Shown: positions 25,125-25,998 of the stretch, piece by piece | Layout of the letters: every line of letters begins with the position of its first letter | Position numbering within the stretch: position 1 is the stretch's first letter | NCBI RefSeq assembly: GCF_000143415.4 | Contig: NW_003314359.1 | Location: forward strand, 4,610 to 30,607 | Reading direction: 5' to 3' | Length of the DNA: 25,998 nt | Source of the DNA: Selaginella moellendorffii | Taxonomy: Eukaryota; Streptophyta; Lycopodiopsida; Selaginellales; Selaginellaceae | The notes under the pieces: generated by a model | What the model was told of the DNA's origin: nothing | The model's database searches: none | Seen by the model: the letters and a program-made list of their open reading frames with translations, nothing else | Translations under genes and position numbers: made by a program

Positions 25125-25998
25125 TGTAAGCAACTAAATTTTCCATTCTACTTTAGTCACTTAACCACACCTCCGACCACTTGGAGGAGTCTCAATCACA
25201 ACCTCCATAAGTCCATTTCAGGACTTGGGACTTGCTAGCCCCAAGAATGGCATCCATACCACTCAACATTTGCACTTGGTCCAAGTGCTCCACGTGTTCG
25301 ATCCCATGACTGACACTCAAAAGTACCACCAACATGGTAGCCTGTTACGCTAAGGCCATGCCCAATCACCTTTGCCACACTGGTAGTCCAATACCACTTG
25401 TATCACAGTCTTGGCTCTCCAAGACTAGGCAAACCATCCATGAGTGGTCATCTCAAATCCATTCCTTAGCATCCTTAGGATGCCCACCGACAAGGGGAAT
25501 AGCCTTCCCCAATATCCCTCTGTTAGTCCCCACTAAGTCCCTTTCTGCCCCTGGCCGTGTTTGCCAACACTGCCACTGGATCGAGGCCCACAGGCCCGAC
25601 CACTAAGTCCCATGGTCCTCTGGGACTTCCTCACCACATGACTGTGTCCTTGGTCACTACCCCAGAGGACTGCTCCTCTTCCTTTCCACAGTCTGGGCCT
25701 TTGGGACAACATTTCGAAACACCGTGGCCTTACGCGAGCCACCTGGGTACTCTCCCCGCCTTCCGCCCTTGGGTGCTCTAGCCATGGGCTTAGAGCGAGG
25801 TTCCGTTGAGCCACGCCTGGTATCCAAGTAGGTAGTGCCACCCACACTTGGACTGGGAGCATCGGCCAATCGATCTCCCGGGGGAACTAGAGCCGGCTCT
25901 TGAACACTTCACCAAACTACCCCGCTTGTCGGTCTGTGTTCACTCTAGTCTTGGACTTCCCAGTGGTCAGCTCATCACCCAACACTGGGTCTGGCCTT
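25125..25998 (-). mobile_element. Element L, right (5') LTR, cut by the window end
   Basis: Starts TGTAAGC at 25125 next to the primer site and runs out of the window, so the LTR is at least 874 bp. From 25526 it matches the left LTR (14252-14728) and the fragment at 5941-6111. No credible gene lies in it. Confidence 0.6.

Overview
The window looks like transposon-dense nuclear DNA from a green plant. The support is a plant-type (TTTAGGG)n telo-box, LTR elements primed from initiator tRNA-Met (TGGTATCAGAG), a TRIM miniature retrotransposon and a Ty3/gypsy polyprotein. The species cannot be read from the sequence; a seed-free land plant is only a guess. No prokaryotic feature, rRNA gene or CRISPR array was seen.

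Layout. (1) 18-6111 and 8334-14422 are two direct copies, about 99.8% identical by eye, of a 6.1 kb block. It holds a CpG-rich repeat, a likely promoter, a long leader, and a plus-strand gene for a DUF7869-type, transposase-like protein. Both copies of that gene are broken. (2) 6112-8333 separates the copies. It carries a minus-strand, multi-exon gene of unknown function ('gene X') that diverges from the DUF7869 gene of copy 2; together they look like a two-gene DNA transposon. (3) From 14252 to the window end lies a large, essentially non-coding LTR element in minus orientation (LARD-like, 'element L'). It has an LTR fragment and a 12-bp minisatellite on the left, and a tRNA-Met primer site and an LTR on the right. 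(4) Nested in L at a poly-C tract is TRIM A (19272-19600), then a 5'-truncated gypsy element (19601-23710), then intact TRIM B (23715-24108).

Main result. A dispersed palindrome of about 24 bp (core TGGCATGAGGCCTCATGCCA) recurs through gene X and the DUF7869 block and was not noticed elsewhere. In gene X all six clear copies fall inside very short predicted GT-AG introns (38-54 nt, one of 81 nt). Removing these joins open exons in one reading frame, mostly at phase 1. This resembles introner-type intron gain, with a hairpin forming the body of each intron.

The TRIM and the gypsy element share LTR ends and polypurine tracts, which suggests that a gypsy relative mobilises the TRIM. The TRIM also carries a 28-nt sequence with the architecture of a tRNA 3' half.
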